Shown here: piece after piece, positions 41,829-53,197 of the stretch
Layout: each line of letters begins with the position of its first letter
How positions within the stretch are numbered: position 1 is the first letter of the stretch
Assembly (NCBI RefSeq): GCF_963678635.1
Contig: NC_087070.1
Coordinates: 55,344,617-55,408,616, forward strand
Reading direction: 5' to 3'
Length of the DNA stretch: 64,000 nucleotides
Source of the DNA: Symsagittifera roscoffensis
Lineage: Eukaryota; Xenacoelomorpha; Acoela; Convolutidae
Made by a program: the position numbers and the translations under genes
Notes under the pieces: model-generated
Database searches by the model: none
What the model saw: only the letters and a program-made list of their open reading frames with translations
What the model was told of the DNA's origin: nothing

Positions 41829-43654
41829 ACATGAATACCTTGACGTGTCGGGAGGAAGCAATGAAAATGATTGGCGGAAAAAGTCCCACAGTGTCGACTA
41901 TATCGGATACCGGGCGTGGATTGGCTGCTAGCAGAGCAGGATCAGTTCAGCTCCACGACTACGCTCCGGCACGCAGACTTGAATGGGTTGCCTCAGGACA
42001 ATACCTTTGGACCTTTGAATACCCGGTCTCTTACGGACGTCCGACAGAGAGCCCGGGAACTGACGCCACCTGCTCGCAAGAGCAAGTTTCAGGTAGATAA
42101 CAAGCCTAATAACAAGCATCACAAGATGTACAGGCAGTTTGCTAAACCACCCAGTCAGACGCCTGGCGAATATTCGAGGGACTACCCCGAACGACCACGG
42201 TGGATGGAGATGACAAGAGATATGGGAAACTGAAGGCCACAGTAGGCGACGGCCTGTTTGCCGCTTATGATCCCTTAGATATGAAAGCTGCCAAGTATCT
42301 CATTGTGGCCAGTTCCGATTATCTCTATACGCCCCGTTCTCTCTTTTGGCCCGACGTGATTTTCTTGACGGCACCTAAATTGGACTGGGGACAGGCAATA
42401 GGCATGATGATAAGTGTGCGAAGGGTGGTCAGCATGGAGCCGCAGGTGATAGTGGTTGCAGGCTCAAATTATCATCTGCAAAGCAGGGGCTTGTTGACAC
42501 GTCTGACGGATGGGTCGATCCCGAGCAACGATGTCATAGGGGAGGCGATAATGACATTGCTCTCGACGATGGCTGAGGTAGAAACAGCAGCAAAACAACG
42601 TTTCACCCAAAATGTAGTGAATGTGGTCTTTGTGTTGTCACCAGGTTACACTGCATTGCCAGAACCCCTTCAGTTTGTGTAAACGATGGTCAAAACGATA
42701 GCAGAGGGACGGTTCAACGTGATAATTCCTGCCCCGAACAGAGTGGTAGACCCAGACAAGTACTACCCATCCCGATCTGAGCTTCCTGCCGTTTGGGCTG
42801 ACATTTCCAATGCCATACAGGGACTCAAAGATTGTAGCACAACTCGGTTGGTGCTAGATGAGGTTCTGGGGTTGGAGCTGTCCAACTTTGCCAGATTGCT
42901 GAAGTTAAGACCAGGGGTAGATGACGATCATCTGTTAGTACAACAGGTGGCTGATGATCTCTGGTTCAGACAGATGGATCACGCAGAGAATGAGCAGGGA
43001 AGAACAGTCAGGAAAAACATGGCATCAGCGGAAGAAGATCTCATGGCAATGGCTTTGCGCACGAAGCCGCACAACAACGTATGGTTGTACTTGTCACCAA
43101 GGCTGTGCACCTTGGGTGAGGACGCTTTCGAGCATGCGCCGGCAGTGATCAAAGAGATACACGTGTATCTGAAGAACTTGTTTGATGCCCGGGAGTTAGC
43201 TGAGGGTATGATGTTGAAATTGATGCAGGACGTAAACACGATGTCGTTGGACAAGTTCCAAGCTGACATGCTGGCCACGAAGGCACAGTATGAACGATCG
43301 GATGCCATCTTGGGTGGAATGGGAGTAGGATGGACGCCATCCTTCCTGTCGACGTGCTATCCGAGGGCATCTCGGAACCTGATCGCGAGTTTCGTCAAGG
43401 ATATCAGGAAGCTGTCGATTGACCTGATATTAGCCCTATACGTGACATTTGGTCATGAAAATTTCGTGAAGGGGCCGGCGAACCTCTTCACCCAAGCGTT
43501 GGCAGATTTGAGATTGGATGGACTCCTGACTCTGATTGCCATGACCTACGGTCGACTGGTGATTTGCTTGTGCTGTTGCGTTATCCTGAACAACTCCAGG
43601 GAACAAGTCGTGAGTTCAACGCGCAGTTGGAAACCGCCTCGCTCAGGAAGATGA
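41797..43654 (+). pseudogene. Probable second SGNH domain and following region, frameshifted
   Basis: Coding is continuous in content but changes frame: LVIGDS (41796-41813), then VEHEYLDVSGGSNENDW and VDYIGYRAW in the next frame (41815-41915), back to the first frame for GVDWLLAEQDQF to about 42230, and into a third frame at 42200. There KYLIVASSD, PDVIFLTAPKLDW and PQVIVVAGSNYHLQS resemble the central strand and the G-x-N block of an SGNH hydrolase (GSN at 42461). A TAA at 42680 interrupts a frame that continues to 43654 with alpha-helical sequence of no recognised family. The second SGNH assignment is an inference from motif order. Confidence 0.5.
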
Positions 43655-45501
43655 AAGACTGGAGGACTCCCCTGCTCCAATATCTCTTGCAACAGAACAG
43701 AAGCGTCACGGGAGAAGATAAGGTGGCGACGGATGCGGGTGAGTGTAAGCAGTATTGTGGCATGCCCTTGCTGACAGATTTGGCCATCATGATGCGGATC
43801 GATCCGTTTGCTCTGATTCACGGACTGCGGGAATTCGTCACGGTGGTGTATGGACCGGTGATGTCTTTCGCGTTCCCGGGCGTGCAAGTCAAGGCATACA
43901 GGAATTCTGTGTTGTATGTCAACCTGGTCTCAGTCGTGGATTGTTCCGTGCTGAATTGGGTAGAGCAGAGGAAGCTGAGAGGGCTGGCCAGCGACGATAG
44001 GCTGTTCGGAAGAAAAGAGGAGCCAGGTTGGGTGTTGATGGATTTCAACAACCACTTCAAGTGCCGAATGGGCCGTGAGGACCTTTCCCACATCCGTTTT
44101 AACCCAAAGCTTTGGAATCTGAGACCAGTAGTGAAAGATACAGGAGCGGCAATGAGAGTCCCACTCTTGCCAGAAGCCTACGCACACGCGAAAGAGAACC
44201 AGCAAGCGTGGTTTTCCGGGTCCAGGCCGCTGCCGGGCCAATGCCCTCGATATCCACCGATAAGGAGGATGTTGTTGGGAGTCACATCTCCCGTCATTGC
44301 CCCTCGCATCGGAGCAGCTCGTGATGCAGAGAAGAGAATGCTGAAGTGGAGTGAAGCGATGGAGCAGCGCTTCATCAGCTGGAATGTTGCAGCCGCGCAC
44401 ACGTTTGACTTCTCATTTCCTGATGCTTGGAGTAGGAAAAAGATCAAGGCACTACCTTCCAGGAGACCAGAGGTCTCGGCTGAAATGTGGAACGAGTTTT
44501 ATACTCCCACAGATGACTTATCAAGACTGAAGTGGTCAGGAGAAGTGAAAGTAGTGATAATGGAAGTGGCAAAGGAGAGCAGAGGAGGCTCATGCATAAC
44601 GATAGAGGACCTGGCACCACATGGCGAGGAGTCCGTAGAATTCCTGGTGAACGATGAATTGTTTTATCACACAGGAGACATGACCGTACCGGCGTGGCCG
44701 GACTCGGGCATAGACACGCGACAAGGCCCTTCAGGGCCCAAGCCGAAACCTGATGCAGATGGTGATGAATTGATGGATCAGGACGATAACGATAACGACA
44801 TCGAGGGAAAAACGGGTGAGACGGATCTAGGAGCGTTGGAGAGAGACTTGCTAGAATACAGGTTCAGTGAAGACGACGATGGGAAAGTCGATGGGAGTCT
44901 ATTGCTGATGACGCCATCGTCTTTCATGTCCCCTACAAAGGAGGCGTCGGCCGACTTATCCCCGATGGACACAATAAGTCAGGCGAGAGAGTGCCGAAGC
45001 AGGGATCCGCGAAGATTGCTCCATGAGTCACCGAGGAGGAGAAAAATCCAAAAGTCAATGAGGGTATCCTTCCTGAGTACGCTACCGAAAGAGGAATGGG
45101 AGAGATATCAAAGTGAACTAGAAGGCAAGACAGGGGCAACCTGGAGCCGAGTGAACTTCATGGAAAGGTCATGGGACGTGATACGACGATATGGGACGCA
45201 GTCCATAATGAAGGTGGGGTTGAACCAACCCATCATGCGTGAGGTTCTGGAGAAAATGGTGAACTCCATGGAGTCGGATGTTCTGACCGAGTCAGTTACA
45301 GAAGACAGTGCCGATGATCAGCAGGTCACAAAGAAATTACCCGATAGACGAGCCAGAAAGGGGCTGAAGCGACTAAAAGGGAAGTCAGGAAGTCGAGCCG
45401 TGAACTCGAGAGTGGTGAAGTCGAAAGCCGGCGCAGTGGTGGCCTCTCTGACGAGCGCAGGTCGTTCAGGCGAGAGCGGGCAAGGACTGATGCGACACTG
45501 A
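43564..45501 (+). pseudogene. Unrecognised large cargo protein, middle part
   Basis: 645 codons. The first few dozen (YPEQLQGTSREFNAQ) continue the preceding frame after a one-base shift near 43560-43650. The region 43750-44700 is globular, rich in W, F and Y (WVEQRKLRGLASDDRLFG, WVLMDFNNHFKCRMG). The region 44700-45010 is acidic and probably disordered (DADGDELMDQDDNDNDIEG). The end is basic (RRARKGLKRLKGKSGSR), possibly nucleic-acid binding. I recognise no enzyme motif. Its position behind the SGNH domains suggests that it belonged to one very long polyprotein. Confidence 0.55.
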
Positions 45502-45533
45502 CAGGGGGAGAAAAAGAGAATCTGATACCCCCT

Positions 45534-47351
45534 ATGCTCTTGGCAGGTCTGACCACGACAGCCATGAAATCAAAGAAGACAGCACGAACCCTGGCAGACA
45601 CTAAGCTAGAGATGGAGATCATCAGTCAGTGTGGATCTGGAGGACTTGAAGATTACAGGCCCTCGCGAACCAACATGTCCAAGTTGAAACTGGAGGGACA
45701 ACTCGACGTGGTCGAGTACAGTCGAGTCACTGTGCCGGAATCGGTCCACATGGGAAATCCAGCAGGGGGTTATGTGGAAATGTTGAAGGCGAGGAACTCC
45801 GCGGGAGGGCACCTGATGGCTTGGAGCGAGAAGCGAGCCATGCAGGAATATCTGAAAGGGCTTACGGAGAATTCTAACTTAAATCGCAAAGAACACGGCA
45901 CGGTAATGTCCTCGGAAGCGAACGAAATCGGATTGGAAAAACTGCTAGAAATTTCTTGGAGGGCGGCCCTCCAGAGATACTTCGACGAGACGATGCATGC
46001 ACCTGCTACGGTGGCAGCGTACCTGGTTCATCCGTGCACGAGAACTGACCTGCAAGTACGGTTGGCTTGGTGCTTGATGGGCATCAAGAAGGCGGAATAT
46101 GAAGACAGTAATGATTCGAAATCACGGGAACAGGAGCTGGAGTTGATGGAAGCTCTGCGAGCGTTGATTTCAAAAGACGATTATGCGATAGCATGGGCTA
46201 AGCTTAAGGATGCCCTTTGCTTTGTCAGGTTCGTGGTGGATCGTATCCCCACTCCTGTTTTGGGAGGATGCATAAAGATCATTCGGCGAAAGGGAGTTGA
46301 TTGCGAAAGAAACCTCCTTAGGGCACACCTGGAACTATATCAGGATATGCCGTTGGCTGTACCAAATAGGAAGTCGGATCACATGGAGAGCTATCACAAG
46401 TTGGAAGAAGTGAGAAGATATTCCAACAGAGAATTGAAAGTGAGCCGGGAGTTGATTGAAGCAGTCAGGGGACAAAAAGACTTTGCAACACTAGGGAAAC
46501 TGAAGTCGTTCCAATATGTGTCTGGCATACCGGGGATGGCGTATAATCCCTTCGTGAATGAAGAAGCCAGGGAAGCGTACTTCGACTATGAGCAAGTCAT
46601 AGTACTCAATTTCTGGGTTGAACGGATTAAAGAAACTGGAATGCTGATGGCGGAACAACCCAAGCTGGGAATTATCTTGGAAGAACGAGTGGTCGAACCC
46701 TCGGTTCCCGAGCTAAAGGTGCAAGTGAGTTTTGATTGTGGTTCTTGGGACGGTCCCTTGAAAACCAGTCTAGTAACGATGTGGGAACTCATGAAGCCTT
46801 CTTGGTGTCCCCATCCTAACGCCGGTTTAATCTGGGACAAGACGGCGGATATCATGTTAGACCTGGATGATGACGCAAGTCTACTTGATCTGGCCATGAT
46901 ACACCATCTGCTGGCCATGAGGATGACGAAGCGGAAGAGCAACCCATCCACGGAGCTATCCGAGGAAAGTCCATCGAGCAATTGGTTGAAGCAAGGCACC
47001 TGCTTGGCTCAACATAGTGGGATGGAAGGACATGTTTGCAACTTGGGACACTGCGTGATTACGCTGAGCGAGCAGCATCGACAACTGGCACGATTGTACG
47101 GAAGATTGAGCATGTCGGATAAGAGTGGCATGGAGTTGGTCGCGGACTGTCATGGGGTGACGGATGTAAACATGACCACAGCCTTGGGATTTTGTAGCAT
47201 GACGAGTTCGATAGAATCGCTTGAGCGCCTGGAGCGTGCCCATGAGCTAGTGACGTCCCTCAGCGTGGAAGTATTCCCTGGAGCATTGCAGACAGCAGAA
47301 TATCGGAGGCTGGCGAGAAGCTCTGGAGAACGAAATGAATCTGAAAGATAG
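45534..47351 (+). pseudogene. Unrecognised large cargo protein, third part
   Basis: 605 codons from ATG 45534. The frame is also open upstream (GGEKENLIPPM before the ATG, back past 45460), so it may continue the previous frame after an indel rather than start a new gene. It is mostly helical. Possible metal-binding residues cluster in CLAQHSGMEGHVCNLGHC (about 47010-47060). The SFDCGSWDGPL stretch (about 46730) is conspicuous but unassigned. The function is unknown. Confidence 0.5.
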
Positions 47352-47840
47352 TGAAGCCTATCATAAACCTACTGGTTCAAAATATCTGGTGGGTTCAAGC
47401 TCCGCACCATATTGCAGTAGTAGGTATCCTACACATATGGTGGTGATGGATGCGAGGACGCAACAGGTGTTGATTGACCAATTTTTCTCTGTGCCAAAGT
47501 GCACAAGGTTGGCCAGAATGTCGGAGAGGTCATATGATTTGTTGGCGAAGATCTTTCGGGCAGTCCCGAAGAGATCTGAAGGCGAGTTGCAAGACGTAGT
47601 GGGTAAAGAGTTCCTGAGATTGAACGAAGGTAATGTGAGTGAGTTCCAGAAGCAGAAAGCGAGTGGAGCGTTACCCACTGAATTCCCCACCATAGAAGAA
47701 AAAGACGATTTACACAAAATTCTGATGGAGGTGGAACCGTTGCTGGGAGCCTCAGAATATCGGACCCGAAGGAACATAGTGAGAACCCTTGGGGAGTATC
47801 CTTGCCACTGCTTGGCGCAGACGTTATGGTACCCCAAACG
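47290..47840 (+). pseudogene. Unrecognised large cargo protein, fourth part
   Basis: After a frame change near 47290-47340 the frame reads WREALENEMNLKDSEAYHKP and continues with SRYPTHMVVMDARTQQVLID and CTRLARMSERSYDLLAKIF. It stays coherent to about 47830, where a further indel moves the coding frame. No family is recognised. Confidence 0.45.
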
Positions 47841-48542
47841 CGGGAATTTGATGCTAGTATGGGACGTGGAGGAGTTGTACTCTACGGGGTTGCCCGATCA
47901 GAATCAACGGTGTCAATCGTGGTGGTTAGTGCCATGCTGGCAGTGAGATGGTTGGAGGCTAACGCGGACACAAGTGAACAGGAGACGGCCGTGCCGACTC
48001 CTGAGCAGCTGAGCAACGTGAAGATGAGCCGTGAACTGGATCTTTTCAGAACCACCTGCAAGGTTATGAGAATACCCAAAGCCATTGAAAGAATATGGTC
48101 AAGGCAAAGATTGATGCCTTGGTTCCGTGCAGTGATGACATCATGGATGTATGAACGCGCAAAGCGTCACATGTCGAGGAACACGGAAGCATATCAATCT
48201 TTCCAGCTAGATATAGGACCGGGAGCCTATAAAAGAGCATTCCTGACGCATAGAAACGCGGTCACCACGGCGGTGAAGCGAGTAGCTGGAGCGCCTTGTG
48301 CAACTGAAGATGAGAAGAAAGAGGTCTTAAGAGCTGACCTAGAACGAAATGTGAGCCTATGTCTTCACAACAGCTTTTGCAGGAACCGGGAGCAAAAGGT
48401 GAATGTGGACTTGCTACCTTGTTGCAAACCGAGGCTGTTGGAACAGGAGAATTGGGGCACGGCCCGCAACTCCATGGAAATGCTGGAGAAAGTCCTAGAA
48501 GACAGCGAAGCTGAAGATCAGGATGGAGAAGCAATGGAATGA
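47802..48542 (+). pseudogene. Unrecognised large cargo protein, C-terminal part
   Basis: The frame from 47802 to TGA 48540 ends in a strongly acidic tail (LEDSEAEDQDGEAME). It contains WFRAVMTSWMYERAKRHMSR and a Cys-rich stretch (LCLHNSFCRNREQK, LLPCCKPRLLE). Upstream of about 47830 this frame is probably not the real one. The last 456 bases are present a second time at 52741-53197. Function unknown. Confidence 0.5.
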
Positions 48543-49290
48543 AGATGATGGAACAAATGAGGACGTGAGCAAGAAAAGAAGAGAATAAGAAAAAACTTGA
48601 TTGTCTTTGTGTGTTAAAACTTGAACCAATCAACCAAGTTTTGATTATTGAACTTGTTAAACTTTTTGCTTTGACTTAGTTTGGTCAAACCGAACTTTGA
48701 AAATTGTTACAATTGTTAAAATTGTTGAAAGAGAATTTTAGTTATACTACTTATGTATATATATAGAACATAGGTGAGTATATCTACCTATTTAAACACG
48801 ACTGAAGTTTTTAACCTGTGTAAGACACAATTTCACTGTGTGGCGACATGGTAGGTTTGGGTAAACTCGCTCGAGAAGGGTGAGTAACTCAATAACTTTC
48901 CTAGCCACAGAGTTTCTTAGTTTTAATATCGAATAGGACCGCATAAATAACTGATTATACTTGGTGAGTGATGTTAAGTTACTTTTAACGGGTGCGTGGC
49001 CCTGCCACGTCCCACTTTTTAATCATAAAGAGTGAAAAGAAGTTTTATGGCAAGACGACGTAAGTAGTCAGAAAAGAAATTTTATCTAGGACGTTCCTCT
49101 TGGTGCAAATTTTGTGAAAATGTTGAAAGGCAGTGAGATGCAGTTTGATGCCATTTGTGAACAGGTAGTGAGTTGAGGTGGAGTAGATAAATTTCATTTT
49201 CTTATGCGATTTGTAAGATTGATTACAGAGAACTGGAACACTACTTGACGATAACCCCGTGTTATGCGATCAATAGGGACATTGATGGGG
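48543..49290 (+). other. 3' untranslated region of the element
   Basis: About 750 AT-rich bases without a gene. A stable hairpin lies at 48994-49010 (GCGTGGC-CCT-GCCACGT) flanked by GGG/CCC. A longer-range pairing is possible between CTGTGTGGC (about 48836) and GCCACAGAG (about 48903), with one mismatch. Both are preserved in the duplicated copy. Confidence 0.5.
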
Positions 49291-49306
49291 ATTTGTCCGG
49301 GGAGTA
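49266..49306 (+). promoter_or_regulatory. 3' terminal block with candidate polypurine tract
   Basis: The block directly abuts the 3' LTR. Its purine-rich part is short (GGGGAG, then TA before TGTG), so as a plus-strand primer it is atypical. Its importance is supported by the partner block at 38618-38659. Confidence 0.5.
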
Positions 49307-50190
49307 TGTGCCATTCTGCCAGAGTGGCACAGCGCGACCTTCCGGCGGGACAGAAAAAAACGAATAAAGGCCTTAATAACCAAAAAGTATTGCGAAGGAG
49401 GGTAGGAATATTCTAGAATTTTTACTTTTAAAATTTCGAACGAAGAGTGAATATTTCTGAGAAATAGAAAAAGACGGCCATTTTGACTGGAAAGGACGAA
49501 AAAACAGAACAACGACAAATATTGTGGAAAACGGTCGCACAAGAGACGAGAAATACGAATCCTCTTATCGTGGCAACAACACACGATAAGACTCTTAGCT
49601 GTGGATATTAGTGGAGAAGGAAGCTTCAGTGGAGAAGGAATATTCCACGGAACCCTCCTGTGCCACAATTTGGGAGAGATAAGAACGTTATCTCAGGAAG
49701 ATTTCGGGAGCGGAGGCTTGGTCCCCCAGAGACTGTTGTATGTGAAGGGACTATATAAAACTGACTTTGTAGCTACTTGGATGTCGTGAAATTTTGAATT
49801 AACACCGGTATTATTTGATATTTTAGAATATGAGTAGCTAAAAAGAAGAAAGGGTCAATCTATCTCCAATGGATTTAATATAGTACTGTCACACAAAAAC
49901 ATATTAAAATAGGTTGTTCGAGCGGTGTTTCTAATAGAAATCACGTAGTCTCAGGATCCGAGACTCAGCTATGTGGTTGTGTTCGCATGTAAACGAAAGC
50001 TGATCAAAAGTCGTTTGACTGATGGCCTAAAAATAGTAACTTTTTACTTAGCCCTAAACAGAGCAGAAAATCAACTGGCAAGGTCGAGATGGTGAAAAAC
50101 GAGTAGGATTAAGGTAACTGACGCCTGTCAGTCGTTAATAGGTACTTTTTCTACGCTCCGTCGCTGTGTAGTATTTGGGCGAATGTTACA
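49307..50190 (+). repeat. 3' LTR (884 bp)
   Basis: Same length as the 5' LTR and alignable without gaps. TATA box at 49752-49760. It ends GAATGTTACA and passes directly into satellite sequence (AAAAATTGGAGATAGTC), which is the other half of the monomer cut at 25308. Confidence 0.95.
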
Positions 50191-52740
50191 AAAAATTGGA
50201 GATAGTCAAAATTAACGTTTTTATTTTGGGTCTTATCTTTGAAAAATAAAATTTTTCGGGCAAAATTCTTCCGAATCAGGCTGATTCAGAAACTGGGTCT
50301 TAGTTTCGATTGCTCAAAACTGTACAAAATCCATTTCTGACCTCTCAGTGAAAAAACATCTCGTTTTAATTTTTGTCGGGTTTCGGAAGGTGTAACTTTT
50401 TTTTCGAGTTTTGGATTTACCAATCTTCAATATCAATCGATTCTCTTATATTTCACAGGCGAAGAAAATGCTGCGTTTTTTCAAATGTTTTTTCAACAAA
50501 AAATTTTAAATATTTTTTTTGGAAACAGTCGATTCGAGCAGAGTGTACCAAAAAAACTGGAAAACGTCATAATTGTCGTTGTTATTGTGGGTTTTATCTT
50601 TAAAAAATAAAGTTTTTCGAGCAAAATTCCTCCGAAGCAGGTTGATTCAGAGACTGGGTGTTAGTTTTGATTGCTCGAAACTGTACAAAAACTATTTCTG
50701 ACCTCTCAGTAAAAAAACATCTCGTTTTATTTTTTGTGGGTTTTCGGAAGGTGTAACTTTTTTTTTGAGTTTTGGGTTTACCAATCTTCAATATTAATCG
50801 ATAGTCTTATACTTCACAGGCGAACAAAATGCTGCGTTTTTTCAAATGTTTTTTCAACAAAAAATTTTTAAATATTTTTTTTTGGAAACAGCCGATTCGA
50901 GCAGTGTACCAAAAAAACTAGAAAATGTCATATTTACCATTGTTATTGTGGGTCTTATCCTTAAAAAATAAAGTTTTTCGAGCTAAATTCCTCCGAAGCA
51001 GGTTGATTCAGAGACTGGGTGTTAGTTTTGATTGCTCGAAACTGTACAAAAACTATTTCTGACCTCTCAGTAAAAAAAAACATCTCGTTTTATTTTTTGT
51101 GGGGTTTCGGAAGGTGTAACTTTTTTTTCGAGTTTTGGGTTTACCAATCTTCATTATCAATCCATTGTCTTATATTTCACAGGCGAACAAAATGCTGCGT
51201 TTTTTCAAATGTTTTTTCAAAAAAAATTTGAATTTTTTTTTTTGGAAACAGTCGATTCGACCAAAGTGTACCAAAAAAAACTGGAAAACGTCATAATTAG
51301 CGTTGTTATTGTGGGTCTTATCTTTGGAAATTAAAATTTTTCGGGCAAAATTCTTCCGAATCAGGCTGATTCAGAAACTGGGTGTTAGTTTCGATTGCTC
51401 AAAACTGTACAAAATCCATTTCTGACCTCTCAAAGAAAAAACATCTCGTTTTAATTTTTGTCGGGGTTCGGAAGGTGTAATTTTTTTTTTCGAGTTCTGG
51501 GTTTACCAATCTTCATTATCAATCCATTGTCTTATATTTCACAGGCGAAGAAAATGCTGCGTTTTTTCAAATGTTTTTTCAACAAAAAATTTTAATTTTT
51601 TTTTGGAAACAGTCGATTCGAGCATAGTGTACCAAAAAAACTGGAAAACGTCATAATTGCCGTTGTTATTGTGGGTCTTATCATTAAAACAAAAAATTTT
51701 TCGGGCGAAATTCTTCCGAATCAGGCTGATTCAGAAACTGGGTGTTAGTCTCGATTGCTCAAAACTGTACAAAATCCATTTCTGACCTCTCAGTGAAAAA
51801 ACATCTCGTTTCAATTTTTGTCGAGTTTCGGAAGGTGTAATTTTTTTTTCGAGTTTTGGATTTACCAATCTTCAATATCAATCGATTGTCTTATATTTCA
51901 CAGGCGAAGAAAATGCTGCGTTTTTTCAAATGTTTTTTCAACAAAAAATTTTTAAATATATTTTTTTGGAAACAGTCGATTCGAGCATAGTGTACCAAAA
52001 AAACTAGAAAATGTCATATTTACCATTGTTATTGTGGGTCTTATCTTTAAAAAATAAAGTTTTTTGAGCAAAATTCTTCCGACACTGGTTGATTCAGAGA
52101 CTGGGTGTTAGTTTTGATTGCTCGAAACTGTACAAAACCCATTTCTGACCTCTCAGTAAAAAAATATCTCGTATTATTTTTTGTGGGGTTTCGGAAGGTG
52201 TATCTTTTTTTCGAGTTTTGGGTTTACCAATCTTCAATATCAATCGATTGTCTTATATTTCACAGGCGAAGAAAATGCTGCGTTTTTTCAAATGTTTTTT
52301 TTTTTTTCAACAAAAAATTTTAATTTTTTTTTGGAAACAGTCGAGTCGAGCAAAGTGTACCAAAAAAAACTGAAAAACGTCATAATTACCGTTGTTATTG
52401 TGGGTCTTATCTTTGGAAAATAAAGTTTTTCGGGCAAAATTCTTCCGAATCAGGCTGATTCAGAAACTGGGTGTTAGTTTCGATTGCTCAAAACTGTACA
52501 AAATCCATTTCTGACCTCTCAAAGAAAAAACATCTCGTTTTAATTTTTGTCGGGTTTCGGAAGGTGTAATTTTTTTTTCGAGTTTTGGGTTTACCAATCT
52601 TCATTATCAATCCATTGTCTTATATTTCACAGGCGAAGAAAATGCTGCGTTTTTTCAAATGTTTTTTCAACAAAAAATTTTAATTTTTTTTGGAAACAGT
52701 CGATTCGAGCATAGTGTACCAAAAAAACTGGAAAACGTCA
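50191..52740 (+). repeat. Satellite array, middle block
   Basis: About seven monomers, mostly of the variant with TTCACAGGCGAAGAAAATGCTGCG. The block ends abruptly at 52740 inside AACTGGAAAACGTCA, where the duplicated element segment begins. It forms the right part of the 4.65-kb duplicated segment. Confidence 0.9.
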
Positions 52741-53197
52741 TGAAAGAATATGGTCAAGGCAAAGATTGATGCCTTGGTTCCGTGCAGTGATGACATCATG
52801 GATGTATGAACGCGCAAAGCGTCACATGTCGAGGAACACGGAAGCATATCAATCTTTCCAGCTAGATATAGGACCGGGAGCCTATAAAAGAGCATTCCTG
52901 ACGCATAGAAACGCGGTCACCACGGCGGTGAAGCGAGTAGTTGGAGCGCCTTGTGCAACTGAAGATGAGAAGAAAGAGGTCTTAAGAGCTGACCTAGAAC
53001 GAAATGTGAGCCTATGTCTTCACAACAGCTTTCGCAGGAACCGGGAGCAAAAGGTGAATGTGGACTTGCTACCTTGTTGCAAACCGAGGCTGTTGGAACA
53101 GGAGAATTGGGGCACGGTCCGCAACTCCATGGAAATGCTGGAGAAAGTCCTAGAAGACAGCGAAGCTGAAGATCAGGATGGAGAAGCAATGGAATGA
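52741..53197 (+). pseudogene. Duplicated C-terminal fragment of the cargo protein
   Basis: This is the second copy of the last 456 coding bases of the element. It lacks a start and everything upstream. Three substitutions separate it from 48086-48542, for example GTAGTTGG for GTAGCTGG. No product is expected. Confidence 0.85.

Larger units (their letters stand above)
25309..50190 (+). mobile_element. Giant Ty3/gypsy-type LTR retrotransposon with extra cargo genes (24.9 kb)
   Basis: Two directly repeated 884-bp LTRs beginning TGTG and ending TTACA bound the element. Both flanks are satellite, and AAAAA adjoins each end, compatible with a 5-bp target duplication although the site is an A-tract. 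Order: LTR, 3.0-kb leader, gag, pol (PR-RT-RH-spacer-IN), terminal block, macro-domain ORF, SGNH ORF, long unrecognised coding region, 3' UTR, LTR. Ordinary Ty3/gypsy elements are about 5-10 kb, so more than half of this one is additional. The copy is inactive, with in-frame stops, frameshifts and an internal triplication. No envelope-like gene was seen. Confidence 0.92.

Noticed and set aside
29240-42682. Alternative genetic code, because several long frames run through TAA, TAG or TGA
   Set aside because: All three stop codons occur as interruptions together with frameshifts, and other frames end cleanly at them. Decay explains this better.
30580-47999. Long reverse-strand reading frames across gag, pol and cargo
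   Set aside because: They are mirror frames of the forward genes and carry no recognisable domains.
48543-49306. A possible envelope gene near the 3' LTR
   Set aside because: The region is non-coding, and no cargo ORF shows a signal peptide plus membrane anchor. There is no reason to call the element a retrovirus.
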